A stretch of 64,000 nucleotides of DNA from Tepidibacillus fermentans (lineage in GTDB: Bacteria > Bacillota > Bacilli > Tepidibacillales > Tepidibacillaceae): NCBI RefSeq assembly GCF_004342885.1, contig NZ_SMAB01000002.1:1-64000 (forward strand), read 5' to 3'. Positions 45,133 through 54,378 of this stretch are shown here, in pieces. Each line of letters opens with the position of its first letter. Position 1 is the stretch's first letter. The notes under the pieces are model-generated. The model was not told the DNA's origin, did no database searches, and worked only from the letters and a program-made list of their open reading frames with translations. Both the position numbers and the translations under genes were made by a program.

Positions 45133-45582
45133 ATGATGATGAGTGAGTTAGAACGATTTTTTCGTGATATAGAAAATTACTTTCTAAACCAGGTGAACCA
45201 ACTATTTCATGGATATTCTTCATGGTACCCAGCATTGCCCACAGGAAGTGAAATTAATGAAAAAATTGAAGAGAAAGACGATAAAATTTTAGTTTATATT
45301 GATCTTCCTGACTTATCAAAAGATCATAAGGTTCATCTTTCAGTTAATCGGGATCATTTGGTTATGGAGGGGAGACTTTCGAAAGAAGAGAACGTTCATT
45401 CTAACAGTGGGAAAAGTGTGACTCGTAGTTATTCTGAGTATTTTTATAAGACGATACCGATACCAGCAAGAGTTACAGCAAAAGGAGCAAAGGCCACATA
45501 TCATCGCGGTATCTTAAAAGTTAGTCTTAATAAAGTAGGACAATTTGAAGATGGAACGATCCATATCAATTTTAAAGCTTAA
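45133..45582 (+). CDS. Small heat-shock protein (Hsp20/alpha-crystallin)
   Basis: A 149-residue ATP-independent chaperone. The N-terminal arm is short and aromatic (LERFFRDIENYFLNQVN), the alpha-crystallin domain spans ~38-135 with YIDLPDLSKDHKVHLSV and KATYHRGILKVSL. The C-terminal I-x-I motif is only approximate (IHINF). Start ATG after gagaggagga; two further ATG codons follow at once. No CIRCE palindrome was seen upstream. Confidence 0.88.
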   Translation: MMMSELERFFRDIENYFLNQVNQLFHGYSSWYPALPTGSEINEKIEEKDDKILVYIDLPDLSKDHKVHLSVNRDHLVMEGRLSKEENVHSNSGKSVTRSYSEYFYKTIPIPARVTAKGAKATYHRGILKVSLNKVGQFEDGTIHINFKA

Positions 45583-45629
45583 GGCTTATGTCGTAAAGGC
45601 ATAATCTTATTAATTGAAAAGTACAAAAA

Positions 45630-45654
45630 AACGTTTGATCTTAAGTCAAACGTT
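45630..45654. terminator. Bidirectional hairpin between hsp20 and the next gene
   Basis: aacgtttga and tcaaacgtt are perfect arms around cttaag; reading minus it is followed by seven T, so it ends the 45653-46003 gene and probably hsp20. Confidence 0.8.
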
Positions 45655-46003
45655 ACTGATGATAGTAATAAACTTTTGTCGTTCCTTTCTTTTTGTTGGT
45701 GATAAGGACAAGCTTATTTTGTACTCTTATTTCATAGTAATCATCATTTTCAAATTGATAGGCCATAAAAATTCCTGGAGACTTTGATTGAATGGAAAAA
45801 TGTTTACCACTTTTGTAATCATACATGCTGATTGTTGTTCCATCCTGAGTGACCGTTACATAAGAATTACTTTTGTAATCATAGATGGTGTCGCCAAAAT
45901 CATAAGTAAACGTTTCTCCAGTTCTGCTTTCTATTAATGTTCTTATCTTTTTTCCAGTTACTTTGTGGACGACAATGTAGGACAGAAGAGGCTCAATAGA
46001 CAT
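45653..46003 (-). CDS. Small beta-rich protein of unknown function
   Basis: A 116-residue protein with repeated Tyr/Thr/Lys strands (YDFGDTIYDYKSNSYV and similar units spaced about 22 residues), suggesting a beta-propeller-like or beta-sandwich fold. It has no signal peptide, no Cys and no recognisable family. Start ATG follows ctggaggtag. Single gene. Confidence 0.6.
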   Translation of the reverse strand: MSIEPLLSYIVVHKVTGKKIRTLIESRTGETFTYDFGDTIYDYKSNSYVTVTQDGTTISMYDYKSGKHFSIQSKSPGIFMAYQFENDDYYEIRVQNKLVLITNKKKGTTKVYYYHQ

Positions 46004-46198
46004 AACATCTACCTCCAGTTTAAGATCATCCTTGTTTTTTGGTATATTATTATATGTAGGGTTCCAACAAAAGTGAAAACGATATCATGAAAGTTTCATG
46101 ACTCTTTTATGTCTAAAGTGTAGAATTATTTTTATTTCGTCGAAAAATATGATAATTTATAGATGACAGGTAGAATTCGATCAAGGGGGAAAATTCAC

Positions 46199-46915
46199 TT
46201 GGTTGGGGGTAATTTGAATCTTTGGATCGCTTTTATAGGTGGGATTGTTTCCTTTATTTCACCTTGCGTATTGCCTTTATATCCTTCTTATTTATCCTAT
46301 ATTACAGGTATTTCCGTCGATCAATTAAAGAACGATTTTGATCAAAAAAATATTCGACGAAGAACTCTTTTGCATACATTATTCTTTTCATTCGGTTTTT
46401 CTATCATTTTTATCTCCCTAGGTTATAGTGCGAGTCTAATTGGTGACCTCTTCTATCAATTTCAGGATATTGTCCGAAAGATCGGTGCGGTATTAATGAT
46501 CTTCATGGGATTATTCCTTGGTGGCTGGCTGAAATGGAATTGGTTAATGAAAGAACGGCGAATGGAGATTAAGAGTCAACCGTCTGGTTATTTGGGATCG
46601 GTATTTATTGGAATTAGTTTTGCTGCAGGGTGGACACCTTGTGTCGGCCCAATCTTAACCCTTATATTGGCTCTAGCGGCAACAGATCCATCGAAGGGCA
46701 TGCTTTACTTACTGGTGTATAGTATTGGCTTTGCGATCCCATTCTTTATCATGGCTTTTTTTATTGGTTCAACCAAATGGATCGTTCGTTATTCAGAGAA
46801 AGTGATGAAAGTCAGTGGGGTTTTACTCGTTCTGATTGGACTTTTATTATTTACGAACCAAATGGCTAAGATCACCGTATATTTAACAAAGTGGTTTGGA
46901 ACAAGTTGGTTTTAA
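46199..46915 (+). CDS. ccdA: Cytochrome c biogenesis protein CcdA
   Basis: A 238-residue, six-helix membrane protein that passes reducing power from cytoplasmic thioredoxin to outside thiols, needed for c-type cytochrome maturation and spore coat redox. Both redox Cys are present: SFISPCVLPLYPSYLSYITG (~22) and AAGWTPCVGPILT (~150). TTG 46199 is preferred (aaggggga 8 bases upstream); TTG 46214 is an alternative. mntR follows after a short gap. Confidence 0.93.
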   Translation: MVGGNLNLWIAFIGGIVSFISPCVLPLYPSYLSYITGISVDQLKNDFDQKNIRRRTLLHTLFFSFGFSIIFISLGYSASLIGDLFYQFQDIVRKIGAVLMIFMGLFLGGWLKWNWLMKERRMEIKSQPSGYLGSVFIGISFAAGWTPCVGPILTLILALAATDPSKGMLYLLVYSIGFAIPFFIMAFFIGSTKWIVRYSEKVMKVSGVLLVLIGLLLFTNQMAKITVYLTKWFGTSWF

Positions 46916-46936
46916 TATTTGAGAGGAGTTTTATTG

Positions 46937-47371
46937 ATGCCGACTCCTAGTATGGAAGATTATTTAGAAAGAATTTACACATTAATTCAAGAAAAAGGAT
47001 ATGCAAGGGTTTCTGACATTGCTGAGGCTCTTGAAGTACAACCTTCTTCTGTGACCAAAATGATTCAGAAACTAGACAAAGATGAATATCTGATTTATGA
47101 GAAATATCGTGGATTGATTCTTACTCCCAAAGGAGAAAATATTGGAAAAAAATTAGTCGACCGTCATACATTATTAGAAGAATTTCTTCGTATGATTGGA
47201 ATCGAAGATGAAAAGTTGATCTATCAAGATGTTGAGGGGATCGAACACCATTTAAGCTGGGAATCAATCGATGCGATTCAACGACTCGTCATGTATCTAA
47301 AACAGGATAAAGAATTTATTGACAAATTTAATGAACTAAAGAAAGCTTTAGATGATCAGGACTTAGTGTAG
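46937..47371 (+). CDS. mntR: Manganese-responsive repressor MntR
   Basis: A 144-residue DtxR-family regulator (start ATG 46937 after gaggag, giving [14 protein letters not shown]). The winged HTH (~8-65, [19 protein letters not shown]) and the dimer domain with metal ligands Asp8, His77, Glu99, Glu102, His103 equivalents ([20 protein letters not shown]) are conserved. Binding Mn2+ makes it repress Mn-uptake genes. Confidence 0.95.
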   Translation: MPTPSMEDYLERIYTLIQEKGYARVSDIAEALEVQPSSVTKMIQKLDKDEYLIYEKYRGLILTPKGENIGKKLVDRHTLLEEFLRMIGIEDEKLIYQDVEGIEHHLSWESIDAIQRLVMYLKQDKEFIDKFNELKKALDDQDLV

Positions 47372-47477
47372 ACTGTTGCTATCGAGTCTAACTTTTAACC
47401 ATTGACTTCTGAATTTGTAAAGGAAATTTCCTTCATCTCCAACATACATTTAATTAGGAATGTATGGAGGTGTTGAA

Positions 47478-48413
47478 ATGTTTGCAGATGTCGTGATTGA
47501 GGGTGGTGGTATAAAAGCAATTGGTTTAATTGGAGCCATTCATGAAGCAGAAAAAAGAGGATATGAATGGAAACGATTGGCTGGAACCTCGGCCGGGGCA
47601 ATCATTGCTTCTTTTTTAGCGGCAGGGTATACAGCGGAGGAATTAAAAAAAATTATGTTGGAAATGAATTATAAACAATTTATTCGCAAAAAAGGAATCT
47701 TACATCTTCCTGTTATTGGGCAAATCAGCAATTTATTAAGGTATTCAGGAATTTATTGTGGAGATGCATTAGAAGAATGGGTTTGGAGAAAATTGTTAGC
47801 AAAAGGTGTACGGACGTTTCAGGATTTAGATAAACCAGTTTATATCATTGCCTCGGATATTACAAGTGGAACCCTTCTTAAACTCCCCGATGATTTGATT
47901 CAATTTGACATTGAACCATCAACGTTTGAAATTGCTAAAGCCGTAAGAATGAGCGCTAGTATTCCCTTTTACTTCCAACCAGTCCGATTAAAAACAAATG
48001 ATGGAACAAAAAATGGAAATCGTTATCACTATATCGTTGATGGGGGAATTTTGAGTAACTTTCCCGTTTGGATTTTTGATAGTGAGTTTTATCCCAAATG
48101 GCCAACCTTTGGATTTCGCTTAGTATCAGAAAAAACAGGGAAACCGAATAAGGTAAAAGGACCGCTTTCTTTAGGTCATGCACTAATTAATACCATGATG
48201 GATGCGCATGATATGCTACATTTAAAAGAGAAGGACTTTGTCAGAACGATTATGGTAAATACGCTTGGAACAAAGACAACCGAATTTGACATTTCAGATG
48301 AGCAAAGAGAAAAGTTATACTTGTCAGGTGTAAATTCAGCGAAAAAATTTTTTAATCAATGGAATTTTGCACAATATGCTTCAACATATAGATCGAAAGA
48401 AATACAGTCCTGA
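47478..48413 (+). CDS. yqhO: Patatin-like phospholipase (YqhO)
   Basis: A 311-residue patatin-family lipid hydrolase (ATG 47478 after ggaggtg). The oxyanion motif GGGIKAIGLIGA (~9-20), nucleophile GTSAG (Ser ~42) and the catalytic Asp in VDGGILSNFP (~192) are all visible. The substrate is not known. Same position as B. subtilis yqhO, after mntR. Confidence 0.9.
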   Translation: MFADVVIEGGGIKAIGLIGAIHEAEKRGYEWKRLAGTSAGAIIASFLAAGYTAEELKKIMLEMNYKQFIRKKGILHLPVIGQISNLLRYSGIYCGDALEEWVWRKLLAKGVRTFQDLDKPVYIIASDITSGTLLKLPDDLIQFDIEPSTFEIAKAVRMSASIPFYFQPVRLKTNDGTKNGNRYHYIVDGGILSNFPVWIFDSEFYPKWPTFGFRLVSEKTGKPNKVKGPLSLGHALINTMMDAHDMLHLKEKDFVRTIMVNTLGTKTTEFDISDEQREKLYLSGVNSAKKFFNQWNFAQYASTYRSKEIQS

Positions 48414-48415
48414 AA

Positions 48416-48450
48416 ACAGCCGTAATCAGTAAAAAGATTACGGCTTTTCT
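48416..48450 (+). terminator. Terminator of yqhO
   Basis: agccgtaatc and gattacggct pair across an 8-base loop and are followed by ttttctt. Confidence 0.85.
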
Positions 48451-48504
48451 TATATGATTTTTCAACGGTACAAAACTGATATGGCTTGTATGTTTTAACA
48501 CTAA

Positions 48505-48668
48505 TGGTTTGTATATTCCAATGCGCTCCGTTGTCCGTGTATTTCTTTTGAATAAATAGGATAAGAAAGAAATGCACTCCCAAAAGTACACAAAGTGTAC
48601 AAGTCATGCTACACAGCTAAAGCTGCTAGTCGTGCTATGTCGCTGCTTATAGAATATAAACCTATCTT
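48505..48668. repeat. Dispersed structured repeat, copy B
   Basis: Second copy of the repeat at 44252-44430. The stem reads cagct-aa-agctg, where the first copy has caact-aa-agttg, so base pairing is kept. The copy ends near 48668 with ataaacctatc, just before yqhP's 3' end. Confidence 0.6.
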
Positions 48669-48685
48669 GGATAAAATGAATTTGT

Positions 48686-48958
48686 TCAATGGTACCTTGT
48701 TGGATCGTCATCTTTATTTCCTTTAATTACGGTAAAGCGGCGTCTTTTTCTCTTTAAGGCATACTTTGTATGGCGAGAGTGATTTCGATTTCTGTTGAGA
48801 ATCCAAAAAACTTTCTCCGGATGTTTATAAAAATAGTAAATGGTTCCAAAAACGATTAATGGGATTAGAATGCCTGATGGATTGATGAAAAAAGATTGGG
48901 CTATTCCAATAATAAATAGGATCAATAAAACCCAATAAAGAATTCCATGTTTTCTCAA
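48686..48958 (-). CDS. yqhP: YqhP-like small membrane protein
   Basis: A 90-residue protein with two hydrophobic helices (~7-27 and ~29-46) and a strongly basic tail (RNRNHSRHTKYALKRKRRR). Position between yqhO and yqhQ, on the opposite strand, matches B. subtilis yqhP. The function is unknown. Confidence 0.75.
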   Translation of the reverse strand: MRKHGILYWVLLILFIIGIAQSFFINPSGILIPLIVFGTIYYFYKHPEKVFWILNRNRNHSRHTKYALKRKRRRFTVIKGNKDDDPTRYH

Positions 48959-48977
48959 CGATTCAACTTCCCTTCAA

Positions 48978-49925
48978 TCATTTAATAAATAATAATTCAT
49001 CTGATTTCGCATCAAGTTCTCTCATACGTTTAAATGAAGCGATGGATACTTCAATTTGCCGATCATCTGGCTCTTTTGTTGTAAAGTTTTGCAACCAAAT
49101 CCCAGGTAGACCGAGCCATTTTAAGATCGGGATATCTCTGACTGCATTCGTAAAACGTAAAAATTCATAGGATACACCAATGACGACGGGTATCAAAAAA
49201 ATCCTTTGAACCACGCGATCCCAAATCGAATGATAAGGGAAAAATACATTATAGATTGAATAGATTACTACCCCGATAATGACAGTGAGAACTATGAAAC
49301 TACTACCACAACGATAATGAAAACGGGAATATTTTTTTACATTTTCAACGGTTAATTCTTCGCCAGCCTCAAACGTGTTTATCACTTTATGTTCTGCTCC
49401 ATGGTATTGGAATAATCGTTTCACAAAAGGAGTTGCGGCAATCGCAAGTATATAAATCAGTAATAAAAGAATTTTTATTAATCCTTCAATCAGATTATTA
49501 ACAAATTGATTAGGAACCATTTTTCCAAATAAGATTTGGGCTAAAGCAGCCGGTAAAGCAGTAAATAATAGTTTTCCAATGATAAATGATAAAATCCCAA
49601 CCAAGGTTACTCCTAATATCATCGTCAGTTTGGAGTTATCTTGTTTAATTTCTTCACCTGTATCAACATCAAACCGTTCAGCGGAAAAATTTAAATGTTT
49701 TGAACCGTTAGCAATGGATTGAAATAGAGCAACAATACCCCGTAGAAACGGGATTTTTTTTAACTGATGGAGCGTTTTATTCTCTATGTTTTTCATTGTG
49801 AAATATTCAATGCTTTGATCTTTTCTACGAATGGCAGTTACCGTCACATTTTTTCCTGTAAACATAACTCCTTCCACAACGGCTTGCCCACCATATAAAG
49901 GACAGCTTTGTTTCGACAACGACAT
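48978..49925 (-). CDS. yqhQ: DUF1385 membrane protein YqhQ
   Basis: A 315-residue membrane protein of DUF1385. The N terminus has YGGQAVVEGVMFTGK (~12-26), typical of the family. Four to five hydrophobic helices lie between ~100 and ~240, and a conserved AEHKVINTFEAGEELTVENV motif near 180-200 faces a loop. Some members are described as metal-dependent enzymes; the function is not settled. The reported ATG 49925 leaves no space after ggggtga, so TTG 49919 may be the real start. Confidence 0.88.
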   Translation of the reverse strand: MSLSKQSCPLYGGQAVVEGVMFTGKNVTVTAIRRKDQSIEYFTMKNIENKTLHQLKKIPFLRGIVALFQSIANGSKHLNFSAERFDVDTGEEIKQDNSKLTMILGVTLVGILSFIIGKLLFTALPAALAQILFGKMVPNQFVNNLIEGLIKILLLLIYILAIAATPFVKRLFQYHGAEHKVINTFEAGEELTVENVKKYSRFHYRCGSSFIVLTVIIGVVIYSIYNVFFPYHSIWDRVVQRIFLIPVVIGVSYEFLRFTNAVRDIPILKWLGLPGIWLQNFTTKEPDDRQIEVSIASFKRMRELDAKSDELLFIK

Positions 49926-50299
49926 TCACCCCACAATTATGATAGCTTCGACAAAGGTTATAGATTATATTTTAACATGTTTTTGTGATGAAACCAATGA
50001 ATACTCGCACCTTCAGACAAAAGTAGAGAAGCCGTGTATATCTTTACTCTGTTTCCAAAATAATAGTAAAAAAAACTTCTATCGAAGTCTTTTTGAAGAC
50101 GTAGTCGAGTCCTTCTTTAGCGGAAGTTTTCCCCGATGTGATGCTAGAAGTTAGTGCTAATGGATAAGAGCAACTAATAACGAAGTTAAAGTTGCTCTAA
50201 TAATGCCGATAGGTCAAGTTTAACTTCAATTTATTACTTTAATGAAGTTAAATTTTCCTATGTGGTTAAAGAATTTCCATTTTATGTAGGAGGTTAACC
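49926..50299. other. Gene-free stretch with several hairpins
   Basis: No convincing gene. Inverted repeats are seen: acttctatcgaagt next to an A/T-run at about 50076-50095, agagcaac/gttgctct (50167-50198), and aacttca/tgaagtt (50222-50249). The last pairs lie in the leader of the following gene. No known riboswitch pattern was recognised. Confidence 0.5.
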
Positions 50300-50764
50300 A
50301 TGGAGCTATTTATTAAACGGTTTATCGATTTACTTGATGAGGAGATACCTGTTTCAATGGTCCATACTCTGATTGAACAACCTTTAGGGGCTGTAATGAA
50401 TGAATCTTATGTGATGATTCATGCACGTAAGGATTTAGTAGATGGAGATAGTCCTTATGTGGAAATCGAAATCTATCCCATTGATTACCACAAGGTACGT
50501 TTCTTATTTGCTTTTACTTTTCCAAAAAATAGTATACAAATTGACCAAAGCAAATTTGAAGACAAATTAAAAGAAAATAAAAATATAAAAGCAGAAAAAA
50601 TTATACCTTTAGATCATACGGAAGAAGGATATTATGAGATTTTTGCTGAAAGCGAATGGAAGATTCCAGAAAACAATGCTGAAGTGGATCAAGTCATTGT
50701 AAAAATTGTTGAATATATTGAGGAATGGATGAGCAGTAGTGGATACCAATCAAATGAAATATAA
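50300..50764 (+). CDS. Protein of unknown function upstream of yqhR
   Basis: A 154-residue acidic, soluble protein without signal peptide, Cys or recognised motif. Pattern of alternating strands and helices (VEIEIYPIDYHKVRFLFAF) suggests an alpha/beta fold, with a C-terminal helix (VDQVIVKIVEYIEEWM). A strong aggaggttaacc ribosome site. It overlaps yqhR by 26 bases, so the two are coupled. This gene is not part of the standard B. subtilis order. Confidence 0.65.
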   Translation: MELFIKRFIDLLDEEIPVSMVHTLIEQPLGAVMNESYVMIHARKDLVDGDSPYVEIEIYPIDYHKVRFLFAFTFPKNSIQIDQSKFEDKLKENKNIKAEKIIPLDHTEEGYYEIFAESEWKIPENNAEVDQVIVKIVEYIEEWMSSSGYQSNEI

Positions 50765-51236
50765 ACAAAAAAAAAGAAAATTGGCTATTCAAATTGGTTT
50801 GGCAGCTGGGGTAATTTGGGGTTTTTTATCATTGGCTGCCTATTATCTACAATTTACGGATGTCGGACCATCCATCTATGCAAAACCTATTTTAAATCCT
50901 GATTATGTTATGACTTGGCAAGGGCATTTCATTGGTTTAGGATTCTTTATCGTTTTTATGATCCTTGCTTCACTCTTATATGCTCAATTTTTTGCAAAAT
51001 ACGCAAGTCCATGGGTTGGGATCGGTTATGGTCTTTTTTTATGGGGATTGTTATTTTTCGTTCTCAATCCATTCTTTCATTTGACAAAACAAGTTCAAAA
51101 ACTTGGATTAAATACCAACTCGGTTATGTTATCTTTGTATATCCTTATTGGTTTGTTTATTGGTTACTCGATCTCTGCAGAATTTAACAACCAAGAGCAA
51201 GAACAAGAACAAAGTCAAGGTGATCAACAATCATAA
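50739..51236 (+). CDS. yqhR: YqhR-family membrane protein
   Basis: A 165-residue protein with four hydrophobic helices (~18-37, ~64-84, ~92-112, ~125-146) and a Gln/Glu-rich tail (EQEQEQSQGDQQ). Basic N terminus KQKKRK. It matches YqhR in size and place before aroQ. Start GTG 50739 is inside the upstream gene; ATG 50754 is an alternative. The function is unknown. Confidence 0.8.
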   Translation: MDTNQMKYKQKKRKLAIQIGLAAGVIWGFLSLAAYYLQFTDVGPSIYAKPILNPDYVMTWQGHFIGLGFFIVFMILASLLYAQFFAKYASPWVGIGYGLFLWGLLFFVLNPFFHLTKQVQKLGLNTNSVMLSLYILIGLFIGYSISAEFNNQEQEQEQSQGDQQS

Positions 51237-51313
51237 TATCAGCGATACACAGCTATTCAAACAGAGCGAATTATGATAAAATATCTGAGAAAAATGCCAT
51301 TTAGGAGAATTTT

Positions 51314-51757
51314 ATGAAAAGAAAAGTTCTTGTTTTGCATGGTCCCAATTTAAACCTTCTTGGAAAACGCGAACCCCAAATTTATGGTACAACATCACTT
51401 GAAGAATTGCACCAGCAAATGACTGATTTAGGGTTAAGGATTGATTTGGATTTAACTTTTTTTCAATCGAATCATGAAGGGAAGTTAATTGATCAAATCC
51501 ACGAAGCAATGGGTGTTTATGATGGATTAATCATTAATCCAGGTGCATTTACTCATTATAGTTATGCGATTCGGGATGCGATTGCAGGTACACAAATACC
51601 TACGGTTGAAGTACATATTTCCAATATTTATCAACGCGAATCCTTTCGTCATCAATCTGTTATTGCACCCGTTACCATCGGTCAAATTTCCGGATTGGGG
51701 ATGTTTGGTTATTTGGCAGCTCTTTACTTTCTTGCAGATTATTTTAAACAGGGTTAG
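51314..51757 (+). CDS. aroQ: Type II 3-dehydroquinate dehydratase
   Basis: A 147-residue shikimate-pathway enzyme converting 3-dehydroquinate to 3-dehydroshikimate. HGPNLNLLGKREPQIYG holds the catalytic Tyr24 and nearby Arg; NPGAFTHYSYAIRDA (~75) and EVHISNIYQRESFRHQS (~97) hold Asn and His101. The length is typical. It pairs with aroK elsewhere in the window. Confidence 0.96.
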   Translation: MKRKVLVLHGPNLNLLGKREPQIYGTTSLEELHQQMTDLGLRIDLDLTFFQSNHEGKLIDQIHEAMGVYDGLIINPGAFTHYSYAIRDAIAGTQIPTVEVHISNIYQRESFRHQSVIAPVTIGQISGLGMFGYLAALYFLADYFKQG

Positions 51758-51810
51758 AGTGGAACAAAAAATGGGAAACAATTTTCCTTTTTGAAGGAGG
51801 TGAAAATGGG

Positions 51811-52881
51811 ATGGAGAAACGAATCAAGCGATTAAGAGAAGAGTTAAAAGAACGTAATCTAGATGGAATATTGATCACTCATTCAAGTAATCGACGATAT
51901 ATTACCGGTTTCACAGGAAGTGCTGGAAATGTACTTGTGACCCAACATGATGCATTTCTAGTTACTGATTTTCGTTATACAGAACAAGCAGCAGAACAAG
52001 CAAAATATTTTACAATTGTGAATCAAGAAGATTCGATGCTGAAAAAGCTGAAAGAATTGGTTGCAAAAACCGGGATTCATACATTAGGATTTGAACAAGA
52101 TTATGTTCCCTATTCACAATATAAACAGTTTGAGGAAAACTTTCAGCCTGTAACCCTTGTTCCTTTATCCCAAGTGCTAGAATCAATCAGAATGATAAAG
52201 GATGAACAAGAGATTCAACTGATTCGTAAAGCTGCTGTGATTGCAGATCAAGCTTTTTCTCATGTTCTTAAGGTTATCAAACCAGGTATGCGTGAAATTG
52301 AAGTTGCTCTAGAGTTGGAATGCAAAATGCGTCAACTGGGTGCACAAGGAGCTTCTTTTGACACGATTGTGGCTTCTGGAGTTCGTTCTGCACTTCCACA
52401 TGGTGTTGCTAGTGATAAGGTAATTGAAGTCGGTGATTTTGTCACGATGGATTTTGGGGCTATTTATCAAGGATATGTCTCCGATATCACACGTACGATT
52501 GCGATAGGAAAAGTAAATGAAAAGCAAAGAGAAATACATAATATTGTCTTAGAAGCTCAACTCAATGGTGTACATCATGTAAAAGCAGGAATGACAGGGA
52601 AAGAAGCAGATGCTTTAACGAGATCGATTATTTCCCGTTATGGCTATGGAGAGTATTTTGGTCATAGTACGGGGCACGGAATCGGATTAGATGTTCATGA
52701 AGGGCCTGGACTTTCCATGAAAAGTGAAGTAATCTTAAAACCAGGTATGATCGTCACAATTGAACCAGGAATTTATATTTCTAAATTTGGCGGGGTTCGC
52801 ATTGAAGACGATGTGTTAATTACAGAGCATGGTGTAGAGGTATTAACCCATTCACCAAAAGAATTAATCATTATTGAGTAG
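51811..52881 (+). CDS. papQ: M24 aminopeptidase (Xaa-Pro type, PapQ/YqhT)
   Basis: A 356-residue dinuclear-metal peptidase likely removing residues before proline. The N-terminal creatinase-like domain (~1-130) is followed by the pita-bread domain. Metal ligands appear in MDFGAIYQGYVSDITRTI (two Asp), GHSTGHGIGLDVHEGP (His), TIEPGIYI (Glu) and GGVRIEDDVLI (Glu). It lies between aroQ and efp as in B. subtilis; cleavage next to proline may tie to EF-P only by position. Confidence 0.94.
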   Translation: MEKRIKRLREELKERNLDGILITHSSNRRYITGFTGSAGNVLVTQHDAFLVTDFRYTEQAAEQAKYFTIVNQEDSMLKKLKELVAKTGIHTLGFEQDYVPYSQYKQFEENFQPVTLVPLSQVLESIRMIKDEQEIQLIRKAAVIADQAFSHVLKVIKPGMREIEVALELECKMRQLGAQGASFDTIVASGVRSALPHGVASDKVIEVGDFVTMDFGAIYQGYVSDITRTIAIGKVNEKQREIHNIVLEAQLNGVHHVKAGMTGKEADALTRSIISRYGYGEYFGHSTGHGIGLDVHEGPGLSMKSEVILKPGMIVTIEPGIYISKFGGVRIEDDVLITEHGVEVLTHSPKELIIIE

Positions 52882-52915
52882 CAAAGGAAATACAGATTTT
52901 TAGGAGGTTTTTTCG

Positions 52916-53473
52916 GTGATTTCATCCAATGATTTCAAAACAGGATTAACCATTGAAGTAGAAGGAGATATTTGGCAAGTCATTGAATTTCAACATGTAA
53001 AACCTGGAAAAGGAGCAGCATTTGTACGATCCAAATTAAAAAACTTACGCACAGGTTCCGTACAGGAAAAAACCTTCCGTGCTGGTGAGAAAATTGCAAG
53101 AGCTCGTATTGAGACGAAGGAAATGCAATACTTGTATAATAGTGGCGATGATTATATTTTTATGGATACAAATACATATGACCAGATCTCAATTCCTGCT
53201 TCAAGATTAGAAAGAGAGAAAAAATATCTATTAGAGAATATGAATGTATACATCATTAGCTACCAAGGAGAAATTATTGGTATTGATCTACCAAATACCG
53301 TGACTCTTGAAGTCGTTGAAACTGAACCAGGAATCAAAGGAGATACCGCAACAGGTGCCACTAAGTCCGCTACATTAGAAACAGGATTAAAAATCCAAGT
53401 ACCACTTTTTGTGAATGTCGGTGATAAACTGATAATTGATACGCGTACAGAATCTTATGTACAAAGAGCTTAA
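52916..53473 (+). CDS. efp: Translation elongation factor P
   Basis: A 185-residue EF-P that relieves ribosome stalling at polyproline. Three beta-barrel domains are expected. The tip loop reads [13 protein letters not shown] with Lys32, modified in bacilli by 5-aminopentanol. Start GTG 52916 follows taggaggtttttt. The C-terminal [11 protein letters not shown] end is standard. Confidence 0.97.
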   Translation: MISSNDFKTGLTIEVEGDIWQVIEFQHVKPGKGAAFVRSKLKNLRTGSVQEKTFRAGEKIARARIETKEMQYLYNSGDDYIFMDTNTYDQISIPASRLEREKKYLLENMNVYIISYQGEIIGIDLPNTVTLEVVETEPGIKGDTATGATKSATLETGLKIQVPLFVNVGDKLIIDTRTESYVQRA

Positions 53474-53479
53474 AACACA

Positions 53480-53510
53480 ATAAACCCTCTTCAATCGGAA
53501 GAGGGTTTAA
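53480..53510. terminator. Bidirectional terminator between efp and comB
   Basis: taaaccctctt and aagagggttta pair around a 7-base loop. The comB stop codon lies in the loop. Confidence 0.85.
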
Positions 53511-54219
53511 TCATATTTTTAGAAGGATCATATTTTGGGCAAACAGAGTAATAATTAATCTGACTAGAAAAATGGATATCATCTCCGAATCCTAGTTGAG
53601 TTAACCTTTTTGCAGTCTCCGTAGTTTTTAAAATATCAGTGAGTTTATCCTCGTAGTATTTATACATACCATATACTGCCTTCCCAAAATCATTGATTTC
53701 ATATGCTTGATCCGAGTTCTTCATTAATGTGTCGATTAAAAAACCAGCAGCCAATCCATCCTCTAATGCAAATTCATTTCGATTCCCTACACATAATATA
53801 ACAATGTCACGCTTTAATTTTAGAGCCTTTTGGATGCAGCTAGCACCATTTAAAAATCCACCGATAAAAATATATTCACCTTTTCCAGCCTTTTGTATGG
53901 CTCTTGTCCCGTTTGTGGTAGTCAATATGATCTTTTTATTCTTTAATGGAAGTGATGTATATTCCAAAGGGGAATTCCCTAAATCAAACTCCTGTATTTT
54001 TTTTGAAAAACGGTCACCAGCTAAGAGTGCACTGGTTTCGATATTTTTTATGGTTTTTACTTGACCGATCGTTTCCGCAGGAATAATCCATTCTATACCA
54101 TTGGCTAATGCAGTAATAATCGTTGAGGAAGTTCGAAGAATATCGACGATGATAACTGTTTTTTTATATAGATTCTCATTCTTCACCTCGTCCACTATGG
54201 GTATGACATCAACAAGCAT
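53491..54219 (-). CDS. comB: 2-phosphosulfolactate phosphatase
   Basis: A 242-residue ComB-family enzyme hydrolysing 2-phosphosulfolactate to 3-sulfolactate, a step of coenzyme M synthesis in archaea and of sulfolactate formation in bacilli. VDILRTSSTIITALANG (~25-41), AGDRFSKKIQEFDLGNSPLEY (~67-87) and TTTNGTRAI (~98) hold the Mg/substrate residues. It is inserted between efp and yqhV; no phosphosulfolactate synthase is nearby. Start ATG after ggagaggaaaa. Confidence 0.9.
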   Translation of the reverse strand: MLVDVIPIVDEVKNENLYKKTVIIVDILRTSSTIITALANGIEWIIPAETIGQVKTIKNIETSALLAGDRFSKKIQEFDLGNSPLEYTSLPLKNKKIILTTTNGTRAIQKAGKGEYIFIGGFLNGASCIQKALKLKRDIVILCVGNRNEFALEDGLAAGFLIDTLMKNSDQAYEINDFGKAVYGMYKYYEDKLTDILKTTETAKRLTQLGFGDDIHFSSQINYYSVCPKYDPSKNMIKPSSD

Positions 54220-54378
54220 ATTTTCCTCTCCTTCCTCAAATGGGCGATCGGATTATCTATGCCACTAATATATGCATGGAGTAGGGAAAGGTGCCTAGAA
54301 AAAACATTTTGTGATTTCTTTGGACAATGAAACGTATATGTAATTAATAGGGAATGATTGATGAGATGGAGGAGAGGT

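Noticed and set aside
48352-48607. Minus-strand open frames in the dispersed repeat
   Set aside because: They run across a terminator and the repeat with no ribosome site; the partial likeness to a frame at 44166-44351 follows from the DNA repeat.
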